The position numbers and the translations under genes are program-made. Shown here one piece after another: positions 45,491-56,520 of a stretch of 64,000 bases of DNA. The stretch spans positions 496,001 to 560,000 of the forward strand of contig JAJOZX010001076.1 of NCBI GenBank assembly GCA_023014485.1. The letters are read 5' to 3'. This stretch comes from Bathynomus jamesi. Its lineage: Eukaryota; Arthropoda; Malacostraca; Isopoda; Cirolanidae. The number at the start of each line of letters is the position of its first letter. The stretch's first letter is position 1. The notes under the pieces were generated by a model. It ran no database searches. It was not told where the DNA came from and was given only the letters and a program-made list of their open reading frames with translations.

Positions 45491-45669
45491 TCAACATAAA
45501 GGTCAGGAATATCATACATCTTTCCTTCTCTAATTGCATCCCGGAAATAGGAAATGTATTTCTTCACATCATCTGGGATTGCGTAAGTTGGATAGTGTGC
45601 CCCTCTTTCATATTCTGCTCCATCCCTCGCATCATATCTATAGTCTGTTTCATAAGAGTAGTTGTCAAA
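45491..45669 (-). CDS. EIF3L: EIF3L coding exon (near N-terminus)
   Basis: Encodes 59 complete codons: FDNYSYETDYRYDARDGAEY, ERGAHYPTYAIPDDVKKYIS, YFRDAIREGKMYDIPDLYV. It corresponds to the acidic/tyrosine-rich N-terminus and the first helices of eIF3L (human YDPYAYPSDYD..., VIPEVIKNFIQYFHKTV). The acceptor CTTTCCAG precedes TTT; the donor GA is followed by GTAAGT, giving a split Asp codon GA|C with the next exon. The initiator exon upstream was not found and probably encodes only 15-30 residues. Confidence 0.94.
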
Positions 45670-46221
45670 CTGGAAAGAGAAAAAATAAGAATGCTACTAA
45701 TCAACTTGTTTAAATAACAGGCCCTAAACAATATCTTATACCTAGGCCTCATGCCTGTGTGCACCAATGAATTTGACTTAAGAGAGGTGCTTTTATTTTT
45801 CAATAGGGCATCTTTTGCTTTGTACAAGTTTTTTCATTATAAATAAGAGAATCATCAGCAATTCATAATTTAATGATTAATATGTCTAACTGCTGCTTTA
45901 TAAGCTCTTCTATTCTTCCTAGTTCTCATTTATTAATAACACAGGCCTGCAAATGAGAACTTTGTAAGAGTTGTTTTCTTACTAATAACTGATTTTATAT
46001 AATTCAACTATGCTGATTTCAAATAAGGGGTCCATTTTTTTTCTATCACGTAAGGATTTTCTGCAAACTGGAAGGGAACTGGAAGGGAAAAAACAACAAC
46101 ATAAATAATTATTATTTATATAAATTTACATTAAGTACCTATTTCGCTTTGTTATACTAATTACAAATGCAAACAACTTTAAAAAGAAAGAAGACTATTA
46201 ACATCAATTACATATTCATCT
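45670..46221. other. First-intron spacer
   Basis: AT-rich sequence upstream (minus sense) of the 45.5-kb exon. No gene or clear repeat seen. Confidence 0.4.
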
Positions 46222-46522
46222 TTATTTATCCTGAGTTTTCTTGTGAGATCTATGCCTTTTAGTCTTGAATGTACGCACTATTCCTTTTCTTTTGTGTGAT
46301 AATTCTGGAGTATCCCATTTCAACATCCAGCAGTAATCAGCCATCATGCTGATGTCCCACCTTCACTGATATCTCTTCTCCATTTCTTTGATGGCTTGGT
46401 GAAACCATTCTCCTTGTTCTTCACTGAGTGCTCAGGGATTCTCAGGGAAGTAATCCAAGTGTGAATGTAAGAAATGTAATTTTAAACTCATATTACAACT
46501 GAACTCTCTGAATTTATTTAGC

Positions 46523-46884
46523 CAGGGCCAGATTAAGCATTGTTAGGGCTGGGGGCAATGAATATTTTCGGGCTGGTGTCACTAGAAAAAGAATTCTTTA
46601 CCTGATACATCATACATGAGTGATGTGATCAGCTGACTGGGATTGATCAACAGAAAATGAAACAAAAACAAATGTGATTACAGAAAATGTAGGTATACTT
46701 TGTTCACATAAATGGGATACTAAACTAGGTTTTGTAGAAGCAGAATCTAGAATTTTTTTTTCTTCCTCATGGTCGACCAATTATTTCAACAGTAGATTAT
46801 AGCGTTTACATAGTTTCTTGTGCTGTTCAGCATCTTGGGGCTGGGGGAAAATGCCCCCTTTGCCCCCATTATAATCCACTACTG
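46523..46884. mobile_element. hAT-type MITE in X
   Basis: Ends CAGGGCCAGATTAAG and (reverse complement) CAGTAGTGGATTATAATG. A perfect 8-bp duplication TATTTAGC lies at 46515-46522 and 46885-46892. 362 bp, noncoding. Confidence 0.92.
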
Positions 46885-47741
46885 TATTTAGCATGTTGTT
46901 GTTCACAATGTTTTGGTAATTTGGATCCTTGTTGTTCCCCAAAAACTTGCTGATAATATCCTTAAAAACAATCCACACTTCTTTTTCAAGATTGGATGAA
47001 CACTTTGAAAGAACAATGAACAAAGTCAGTTTTCTAATCTGGGGACCAACGAAAATTCCTTCTTTCAATTTTGCTTTTGAAAGAGTTGGGAATTTACCAC
47101 AGATACAGAAATCTCCCCCATTAATGACCTTCGCATTAGCAGAAACTTCACTTGGATGGATTAAATCGCTGTCTGGTCATTAACATTCAGTTTAATGTAA
47201 TACTGGTCGTTAAAGTGAAGATTTCCGCTAAAAAAGTGTTAGCATCACCAAACTTCACTTTAGTGGACTCCGAGTCGTTAAAGTAAAGGTGACGCCACCA
47301 GAACATTATTGGAACCAGCCCTCAGATGAGGTTGCAGTTGTTTCCTGTTGTATTGTGTGGGCAGTGGTGGCGAGTGGTTGTGTATGTGCATAGTGCCGCT
47401 TCCAAGTGTCGTGCATGTTAGGCGTTCTTTTGTGTGATGTTACATAGATAGTTACATATAATTATTTATATTTAGGTATCTAAATGTCATTTATTTATGA
47501 ATACTGTATGTGGTTATATGTTTTTATTTCTTATTATTGTGTTACACAAGTCTTATCAGTTCATAGCATTTTTTTGAGTTCAAAGTGACTTATCAGTTAA
47601 TAGCAGTACATACGGTATAGGAGTACAGTGATAGCCTGTGCTTTAACAGTGTATGTACATACTTTACTTAATTATTTATTGCCTGCTTGTACAAACTTTA
47701 TTTTCTGAACAATGGTGTCCACAAGTGGTACTACCAGTGTC

Positions 47742-47849
47742 AAACAATCCACACTTCTTTTTCAAGATTGGATGAACACTTTGAAAGAACAATGAACAAA
47801 GTTAGTTTTCTAATCTGGGAACCAACAAAAATTCCTTCTTTAAATTTTG
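47742..47849 (+). repeat. 108-bp patch of element X copied into Tigger
   Basis: Nearly identical to 46966-47073 in X (about five mismatches). It is flanked by two copies of ACAAGTGGTACTAC..GTGT (47720-47745 and 47852-47876), which is Tigger's own N-terminal coding sequence. Removing patch plus one flank restores Tigger's N-terminal reading. Confidence 0.9.
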
Positions 47850-47996
47850 ACACAAGTGGTACTACGGGTGTCAAACAGAAAAGGCGTATGATCTCCATTG
47901 AAGAGAAGAAAGTGATTCTCGCTGACATAGAACAAGCGTTAAGTGTAGCGTTTATTATGCAGAAGCATAAGACAAGCAAGACCACCATCTATGAAG

Positions 47997-48640
47997 CAGG
48001 GCTGTGGAGTCAAGTGATAAAATTTGCCGACTCCGACTCCAGAAATCTGACTTGTATAATTACGACTCCGACTCCAATGGAATGTTAAGGCCAAATTGAT
48101 TATGATTAGCTTTATTAGGCCAATGGAGATTCATAAGGCATTTCATCACCACCACATGACTCATCAGGTTACTTAGTGGCTGTAACTATGCCTTAATGGC
48201 TTTTTTTCTCTTTATTCAAAAATTAAAATAAATCCCAAAATACAAACTGATTGAAGCTTAAACAAAATAAGATTATTATTGGTTTAGCAAATTAATAAGA
48301 TGTTTTTGTATTATTATAAACATCCGTAACAAAATGTACTAACCTAAACTGAATTTTTAAATTTCCTTATTATTAATTATGTTAATTAATTAATTATAAT
48401 CCTTATTAATTATAAGCAACTATATTTATACTGTATATTATTTATATTTATATATTATATTATATATTAAAACATTAGGTTAAATCTATTTTATTCATAA
48501 AATTGAGCTAGGCCTAGGCCTAGGCTGCTATGGTCATAGTTGAAGGATTTGCACCGACTCCGACTCCATCCAACTATGCACTTCCGACTCCACTCCACTC
48601 AAAATTGACTGACTCCATGACTCCCGACTCCATAGCCCTG
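47997..48640. mobile_element. hAT-type MITE in Tigger (1)
   Basis: Ends CAGGGCTGTGGAGTC and CGACTCCATAGCCCTG. Many GACTCCGACTCC motifs at both sides. About 644 bp, noncoding. It splits the Tigger HTH coding sequence. The target duplication is no longer clear. Confidence 0.85.
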
Positions 48641-48687
48641 CTACGGTCAAGCAGAAGCGCAACGAAATACATGCCTATGTGCTAGAC

Positions 48688-49252
48688 CATGGGTCGGGGA
48701 ACTTTTTTGGGTATTACCCAAAAATCTATTTGAGTAAAATGAAATTACCCCCAGACTTCAAAGTAAACAAAAAAAAGCCAATTGCTCTTAAAATTGTTGC
48801 ATTTGGTATACAAAAAATTCAAATTCAAAAAATGTTTATTGGAGCCATTATTATGGAGAAATAAAAAAAAACCACACATGCTGGCATAAGAATAGCACAC
48901 AAACAAAATTAGTAAAAAGGATTGAAGAACTGAAGAATTTCATTCAAAACATCTCCACTTCAGGTTTTGGAAAAATGATGCTGTTTCATTTTTGATACAA
49001 CATCAAAATCAGGACGTAAATTCGTAATATTCTAAAATTTAGAATAACACCACATTTATGTAACAAAATAAAAAAAAAATATACGAAAAAAATATCAGCA
49101 CAAAGTGTCAAGCACTAAAAGCACCTCTTCGTTTCATGATACCATACACACGACTGAGGGTCTGAGGGAAGTGTCTCTCATACTGCACGCATTACCCCCA
49201 AAATTTTTAAATTTACCCCATTTGGGGTAATTTACCCGTTTCCCGACCTCTG
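48688..49252. mobile_element. hAT-type MITE in Tigger (2)
   Basis: Ends CATGGGTCGGGGAACTT and (reverse complement) CAGAGGTCGGGAAACGGGTA. A perfect 8-bp duplication TGCTAGAC lies at 48680-48687 and 49253-49260. 565 bp, noncoding. Confidence 0.93.
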
Positions 49253-52200
49253 TGCTAGACAGTGAATACAGAGGCAGGAGTTTGAAACAGTCTTGCTTGA
49301 ACACGTCCTACAAGAAAAATGTAGATGTGGCTGTGTACACGTGGTTCAAGCAGCAATGGGCGAAGAACGTTCCAGTCAGAGGAATCAACATCCAGTCGGC
49401 AGCTAAGCATTTTGCGCAGGAGTTCAATGACACAGACTTAAACAAGTGGTGGCTGGCTATCATTTCCAGTGCAGGTATGGCTTATTGAACAGAAAGCTTA
49501 TGGGAGAAGCAGCCAGTGCGGACCTGTCTCAAGTGGAGTCGTTCAGGTGCGAACTACAGACTCTGATTGATGAGGTTGGGGTTGCTTCCTACCAGCTGTA
49601 TAATGGTGATGAGACAGACTTACTTTGGAACAGTATGCCCACAAAACTGACAAACATCTCCCAGGCTTTAAGACAGACAAACAGTGTGTGTCTGTGTTGG
49701 CTTGCGCAAATGCTGATGGCACGCATAGACTGAAGCCTTTGGTCATTGGAAGATCAGCCAAGCCTCACGTACTCAAGGAGTGCATGCATGAACTTCCAGT
49801 CATCTGCAGCAGCAGCAAGGCCTGGTTCACACGGACTATTTTCCAGGAATGGTTCCACAAGTTCTTCATTGCGCAGGTGAAGGCATACCAGGAACATGTT
49901 TTGAAAATAAGATATGAAGGCTGTCATCTTGCTAGACAATGCGCCAGCACACCCACGTGCAGAGGAACTTGCAAGTGAGGATGGCAAGATCAGAGCTATG
50001 TTCCTCCCCCCTAATTCCATGTCAGTAATACAACCTATGGACCAGGGGGTGATAGTGAGCTGCAAGAGAATCTACAGGGCTGAGCAATTGGAGCAGTGCT
50101 TGTGTGTCATCTCTGAAGATGACACAGAGGACAGGGCTGAGAAGACACTCAGGAACTTCAAATCCTACAACATCAAGACTGCTATCTACAATTGGGCCAA
50201 CAGCTGGAATGAGGTCAAGGAGTCCACTCTACGCAATGCCTGGAAGAAACTGCTCCATAACATCCAGGACTTGGAAATAGACTTTGAGGGCTTCGAGCAA
50301 CAGGACTATTTGGGTGTTCTCTAACAAGCAGGCGAAACAGAGGCTATAGAGGACAAAGTTGTGGAATGGCTTGATGCTGACAATGGTGACCCAGGGTATG
50401 AAGATCTTAGTGAGAGTGAAATTGCGGCCAACATTTCAGTCAGGTCTGAAGATAGATCCACCGATGAACCTCTTGATGATGAGGAAGCTGAAGATGTCTC
50501 CGAGGTTATACCCAAGACTACGTTGAGCCAGGCAAGAGACGCTGCTGATGTTCTGCTGAAATTCATTGATGAGACTACAGCACTGCCTAATATTCTCCCT
50601 TACTATAACTACATAAGGAAGTGCCAAAATGAAATTATTGCTAGTCGAAACAAAAGGATCAAGCAAATAAAAATTCATGATTTCTTCAAGCCCCCTGCTG
50701 CTGCCAAGCCCCAATGCACAGCCATGCCCATTTCATGCCAAAGCTCCATTTCAAGCGGAATGTCTGACCTTTCACTGCCCACCAAACCATCACCAACGCC
50801 AAGTAGTAGCAGCAGTGTTGGCTTCACTGTGTCACCACTCCAGTTTCCTGAGAGTGCAAGTACTAGTAGTAGTACTCCTTCGCTGGCCATCCTACCGGAG
50901 CCTGAAGTGGAGTTCAGGACCCTCACACCAGAAGTTCCCGATGATATTTTGGAGGATTGACTATATATAGTGAGTACATAAAAATATTTACATGTGCATG
51001 TGTTCATAAGTAGGTAAGTCTATGTATGCATTTTCATGTTGTGTTGAATGTGGAGATTCGAGGGCTATACATACATGTGTAACTGTACTGAAGTATTTTG
51101 GTTACGGAAAACCCCACTTTAACTTCCCATAGTCTGGTAAAGTGGGGGTCATCTGTACTTCACTTTAACATTCCCCGGTATGTTAAAGTGGGGGTTTTCC
51201 ATACTTCACTTTAGCGACCACACACTCCCCCCAAAGTGTATGTTAATGCGAGGGTCTACTGTACTTAAAACAATCTCCATCTTTTCCCAAGGCCTTAACA
51301 AATTGCTTCATCAAGCCCAATTTTATGTGAAGTGGAGGTAAAACCATTTTCTTTGTGTCAACCAAACTTTCACGTGGAATGTTTTTAGAACCAGGTGGGT
51401 CATTCTCTGTCAGATCAACCAAAAAAAATTGAAATTAACACCCTCATCTCTCATATTTTGCTGAAATTTGGTTTATATGGAGTTTGTGAGCCCTGAATCC
51501 ATTTCTGAAATTATAAGGTCAATCCGACCATGTTCAAGAGATATGACCTCGGGCAATTTGAGGTCACTCGCGAGGTTACTAACATTTGGCGAGCCATAAC
51601 TTGGGTAATAATTGTCATAATTATATAAAAGTATATATATTTAGAATCAGAAAACGACAAGGAATCCAAATATGCAAGTTTTAGAACTCTAGGTTGAAAA
51701 ATAAAAAAGTTACACTGTAACCAAAATTTGAGGTCACGATTTGACCTCTGGGGTATCAAATGAGAATTTTGTTTTTAAATGTAAAAAATGAAGGCATAGG
51801 CATTGGCTATTAGAATCAGCAAAAAAAAGTTTGTTTATGTTAGTATTTTTCATGTAACTAACATATAAGTGAACACCATATTCATAAGTTGTGCGTCAAT
51901 TCTACCTATTTTTTCACACTTAAGCTCATAATTTGACCTATAGAAATTAAAATTACATTTTTTATAGATATAAAAAACAAAGTCAGAGTTCTTGACTAAT
52001 AGAAACAATCATAAAAAGTTTGTTTATGTTGGTACTTTTCATGTAACTAACTTATAAGTGAACACCATATTTATAAATTGCTTGTCATTTCAAGGAATTT
52101 TTATATCTTAGCTATCAATTTGACCTCAAGCTCCAAGAATTTAATAAAAATTGTATTTCACTGCTAATCTACACTGGCAATAATAGTTATAATAGTGAAA

Positions 52201-52471
52201 GGGGAAGACTAAGCTCACATGTAGCCTAAACAAACCTGTTGAAACATGTTGCTACTTGTCTAAGTGCAGAATCAACACAGATAGTTGCAAAATTCCTTGT
52301 CTACAGGTTAGTACAGTTCCAGCCAGCACTGTGGGTGGCTGGTGGGTATGGTGTTTTAATGAGCCTCAGAGACTATCAAGGCCTAAAATATTAAGTGTGT
52401 ATAGCTATATATTTTCTAAAAAATATATATTACCTAATTGTAAATCCTATATCTTTACAGATCAAAATACA

Positions 52472-55053
52472 ATGGTTCGGCACTTGAAATACTGCCAGGA
52501 CCCTATTCAAAAACACAAGAAACGCATAACAATCAATCTTAGAAAAGTGACTGATGTACTTGTTGAAAAATGTGCTGGAAGAGTGAAAAAAAGACTCATT
52601 GTTGTGTGTGAACTGCTGGACACTGATAATGAAAAACCCCACTATACTTAGTACCACTGAAAACAACGAGTCTGAGCAGGATTCAAATGAATCATCTACT
52701 ATCAGTGGCTTGAGTAACATCTCTTCAATTCAAGATCTGGACAATGACAGTGATTGCTTGATAAAGGAAAATCCTTCAACTTCAGTTGAACCAGTTCTAG
52801 CATTTCTGGACCAAACACCAGTTAAAAAAAGTAAGTAATAAATTAATATAATAACTTATACTTTACTACAAGGTCTGTTTGATCTACTATATAGCCAATT
52901 ATATAGCATTTAAGGTACTATAATTAATATTTAATTACTAATATTCAGGTGTGTGAAACCTTTTTTTCTGTTCTTTTCAGAAGGGCTGTCATTAAGCCAG
53001 AAAAAGCGCAAGGCTCGTGGTAAGCTATCATCTGCTCAGAAACACCTGAAGGAGAGGCTAGAACTCAGTTATGGTGTTCAAATTACCGAGGAGGTAAGTG
53101 ATACTTCAAAACCTGAAACTAAATCTGAAAAACATCTAGACAAATTAATGAATGAATTGAAACAGTCATTCCTGGAGAGCAAATGTCACCATCACAAACT
53201 ACAAATATTGACACTCTCACCATACACAATTGAAAAAACAGCTAGTTTCTTTCAAACTACAACATACATGGTGAAAAGAAGCCGTTCACTTAAATCAGAA
53301 CATGGAATCCTTCCGAAGATTCCACTAATGAGCAAAGGAAAAGTGATATCTGAAGAACACAAAGATATAGTTAGAAGATTCTATGAGTCAGAAGAGGTTA
53401 GTCGTATGTGTCCTGGCCAAAAGGATTGCGTGAAAGTTATCAGTGCTGAAGGTGCAATGAAGGTGCAAAAACGATTGGTCCTCGGGAATTTAAGAGAGAT
53501 GTTTGAACTATATAAAAATGATGAAAAGAATCCCAAAATAGGATTTTCCACATTTGCAAAATTACGGCCATCATATTGTGTGCTTGCCGGTAGTGGTGGG
53601 ACTCATTCTGTCTGTGTCTGCACATACCATCAAAATCCAAAATTGCAGCTGGCTGCATTGGGAGAAAGAGGTCTTTCATACAAGGATCTTATGGATTACA
53701 GTGTCTGCAGTACAGAAAGAGAGACTTGCATGATGCAACTTTGCAATGATTGCCCAAGAGAAGAGGGTGTCCTGGATTTTCTTGAGTTACTTGACAGTGT
53801 GAAATCAGCTCCAAATGAAATATCTTACAAGCAATGGGTGACTGTTGACCGTTGTACAATGGTTGATAAGGTGGAGCCACTTCATGAATACTTATCATCC
53901 CTAAGCATGAAAATATCCCGCATGGTTCATCATCACTTTGTTGCTCAGCAACAATCACAGTACTTCAAGCAGTTGAAAGAAACACTACCACCTCAGAGCG
54001 AGGTAGTTATAGTAGGTGATTTCTCTGAGAATTATTCTTTCATTGTCCAGGATGCTGCCCAAGGGTTTCACTGGGACAATTCACAGTGTACACTGTACAG
54101 TTCACCCTTTTGTCATCTATTATAGATCATCTGCAGACCAGGAACTTAGCCATTTTAGTGTCTGTTTCTTATCTGCATCACTAAAACACAACACTATAAT
54201 GGTTTACTCATTCATATTGAAGCTTATGACATATGTTAAATTCAGATGCCCACAATTGAAGAAGGTGCACTATTTCTCAGATGGATGTGCTGGCCAATAT
54301 AAGAACAGATACAACTTCACAAATCTCTGTTACCATGAAGAGGATTTTGGTCTGTCTTGTGAATGGCACTTCTTTGCTACATCCCATGGCAAAAATGCAT
54401 GTGATGGGATTGGAGGAACAGTGAAAAGAGCTACTGCTCGTGCCAGTTTGCAGAGAACTACAGAGAGGCAAATTCTTACACCAGAACACGTGTTTCAGTT
54501 TTGTGAAGAAAACTTGAGCAAGAAGATAAATTTTTTCTTTGTAACTACAGCTGATTTGAAAGATGCAGAAGACTGGTTGGAACATCGATTCAAGGATAGT
54601 AGGGCTATTCCTGGAACTCAGAAATATCATAGATTTGTTCCCCTAAACAAGGAAGAACTGATGGTGTATCCCATTTCAAGTGGCATTGGAGAAAAGAAAA
54701 GAATAAGGAAAAGTCATTTTACTAATGAACCTGCAATGCTTGGTAACCTAAAATGTGTCAAACCAGGAGAGTATGTTGGCTGCATTTATGACATGCAAGT
54801 TTGGTATGGAATTGTGGAGGAAGATTGTGAAGAGTTTGATGATTTCACTGTGAACTTTCTACATCCCTCTGGGTCATCAGGATCAAGTGCATATTATTAT
54901 CCATCAAACAAGGATTCATGTGCAGTGCCAGGACATCATATATTAACTGTAATGAGTTGTCCTACCCTAAGAGGAGGCAGCAGAATTCAATACATTTTTC
55001 CACAAAAAGAAATTGATGAGAGCATCGAGCATGCAAAAATTGTATTAGGCTAG
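52472..55053 (+). pseudogene. Putative transposase of transposon Z (two exons)
   Basis: The ATG at 52472 opens MVRHLKYCQDPIQKHKKRIT. A consensus donor (AAAAAA, GTAAGT at 52831) and acceptor (TCTTTTCAG at 52980) remove a 150-nt intron in frame, giving TPVKKKGLSLSQKKRKARGK. The core follows: SEVVIVGDFSENYSFIVQDA, VHYFSDGCAGQYKNRYNFTN, CEWHFFATSHGKNACDGIGG, TVKRATARASLQRTTER. The GDF, SDG and CDG aspartates are candidate catalytic residues (inference). There is a 1-nt shift near 52643 and a 7-nt insertion (CTGTACA, 54093-54099). I recall similar unnamed arthropod proteins but no superfamily. Confidence 0.78.
52831..52980 (+). other. Intron in transposon Z gene
   Basis: GTAAGT...TTCTTTTCAG, 150 nt, ends in a pyrimidine tract. 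Splicing joins A|AA in frame. Confidence 0.8.
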
Positions 55054-56254
55054 CACATGAATCCTCTAAGTAGGTCTTCCCCTTTCACTATTATAACTAT
55101 TATTGCCAGTGTAGATTAGCAGTGAAATACAATTTTACATTTTTTGCCTTTGTTTTTATATCTATAAAAAAATGTAATTTTAATTTCTATAGGTCAAATT
55201 ATGAGCTTAAGTGTGAAAAAATAGGTAGAATTGACGCACAACTTATGAATATGGTGTTCACTTATATGTTAGTTACATGAAAAATACTAACATAAACAAA
55301 CTTTTTTTTGCTGATTCTAATAGCCAATGCCTATGCCTTCATTTTTTACATTTAAAAAAAAAATTCTCATTTGATACCCCAGAGGTCAAATCGTGACCTC
55401 AAATTTTGGTTACAGTGTAACTTTTTATTTTTCAACCTAGAGTTCTAAAACTTGCATATTTGGATTCCTTGTCATTTTCTGATTCTAAATATATATTTAT
55501 ATAATTGTGACCATTATTACCCAAGTTATGGGTCGCCAAATGTTAGTGACCTCGCAAGTGACCTCAAATTTCCCGAGGTCATATCTCTTGAACCGTTGGT
55601 CGGATTGACCTTATAATTTCAGAAATGGATTCAGGGCCCACAAACTCCCTATAAACCAAATTTCAGCAAAATCTGAGAGATGAGGGTGTTAGGCACTGGT
55701 TGATCTGACAGAGAATGATCCAGGTGTCAGGTTGACTCTGCATGGCCATTCCTTTTTTATCCAGTGCTGAGTTCTTGCTCAGCTATCCCATTGACACAAA
55801 AAACATGGAAACTTCGTATAACCTGGTTGTTGACCTAACAACATACAAATCACTTTTAAGTCTCCCCAAAGTAGCCAACTGTGTTCTTTGTATTTAACCT
55901 TAGCTAGAAGAAGCTCAAGAATTTCATATGTTTCCTTCAAGTGAACCAAATGAGCTACAGGAACAGATGCATACAAGTTACTATTGTGAAGGACTCCTCC
56001 TTTTAGACTTCTTTTGGAGGAATATACCAGTGAATTTTCTTGAGAAAAATATTGGATGAATTCTTTTTCTCAATTTCTGTACCAGTAAAATGATATCACG
56101 GGAGAAAGCAAGTTCTTTGCATAAAGTCTGGATCCTAAAATCTCTGAAGAATCCTTCAGGAGACACAAATCTCTTACCAAATCATTAAGTTCACTTTGTG
56201 TAAACAATTGGGGTTCACCAGATGTTTCGGTTTGAAAACAATCAATATCATTGT

Positions 56255-56520
56255 GATAATAAAAACCCACTCTAATAGACAGAGTTTATTTCCACAACAG
56301 TTTCGATACCCATGGCATCCTCTTCGGGTGGATACAAAAAAATGAATGAACCAAAAACAAGAGGGAAAACAGTCCAGAGCCTTTAATAAATTCTGTATCC
56401 ACCCGAAGAGGATGCCAGTGGGCATCGAAACTGTTGTGGAAATAAACTCTGTCTATTGGAGTGGGTTTTTATTATCATATTGTGACTTTCACATAGAAAA
56501 AGCGAAGTTTTTTTTGCATT
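56255..56520 (-). mobile_element. Foldback element with 15-bp target duplication
   Basis: Arms 56255-56336 and 56394-56476 are inverted copies (about 82 bp, few mismatches) around a 57-nt loop, followed by a 44-bp tail ending TTTTTTTTGCATT on the plus strand. AATCAATATCATTGT is duplicated perfectly at 56240-56254 and 56521-56535; X reads through when one copy is removed. A 15-bp duplication with an A-rich minus-strand start/tail fits retroposition better than a cut-and-paste transposon. Confidence 0.8.

Larger units (their letters stand above)
47712..50960 (+). pseudogene. Tigger transposase (CENP-B-like)
   Basis: A nuclear cut-and-paste transposase. Start ATG at 47712 (MVSTSGTTSVK), then the psq-type HTH (KRRMISIEEKKVILADIEQA, QKHKTSKTTIYE), the CENP-B HTH (AVYTWFKQQWAKNVPVRGIN) and the DDE domain: YQLYNGDETDLLW, VLACANADGTHRLKPLVIGR, VILLDNAPAHPRAEELA, FLPPNSMSVIQPMDQGVI. 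The acidic C-terminal tail contains QIKIHDFF, a PCNA-binding PIP-box pattern (about 50662). It is broken by the X patch, two MITEs, frameshifts near 49480, 49630 and 49915, and a TAA at 50322. Confidence 0.9.
47106..51261 (+). mobile_element. Tigger/pogo-type DNA transposon in X
   Basis: The right end, read inward, is CAGTAGACCCTCGCATTAAC, very like the Tigger end. The left end CAGAAATCTCCCCCATTAAT is decayed. TA duplication at 47104-47105 and 51262-51263. GTTAAAGTG(GGGG) motifs recur inside both ends. The element contains two younger MITEs and a patch of X sequence. Confidence 0.9.
51398..55722 (+). mobile_element. Transposon Z: unclassified DNA transposon with ~640-bp TIRs
   Basis: The left end GGTCATTCTCTGTCAGATCA is mirrored at 55700-55722. 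Inverted similarity runs inward about 640 bp (55080-55722 against 51398-52210, the left arm carrying an extra partial duplication at about 51940-52090). CCAGGTG flanks both sides and is present once in the uninterrupted X sequence, so the target duplication is 5-7 bp. One spliced gene lies inside. Well preserved compared with its host X. Confidence 0.85.

Noticed and set aside
50361..50960. Separate gene downstream of Tigger
   Set aside because: It is in the same frame as the transposase after a single TAA at 50322 and is the usual acidic/Ser-rich C-terminal tail.
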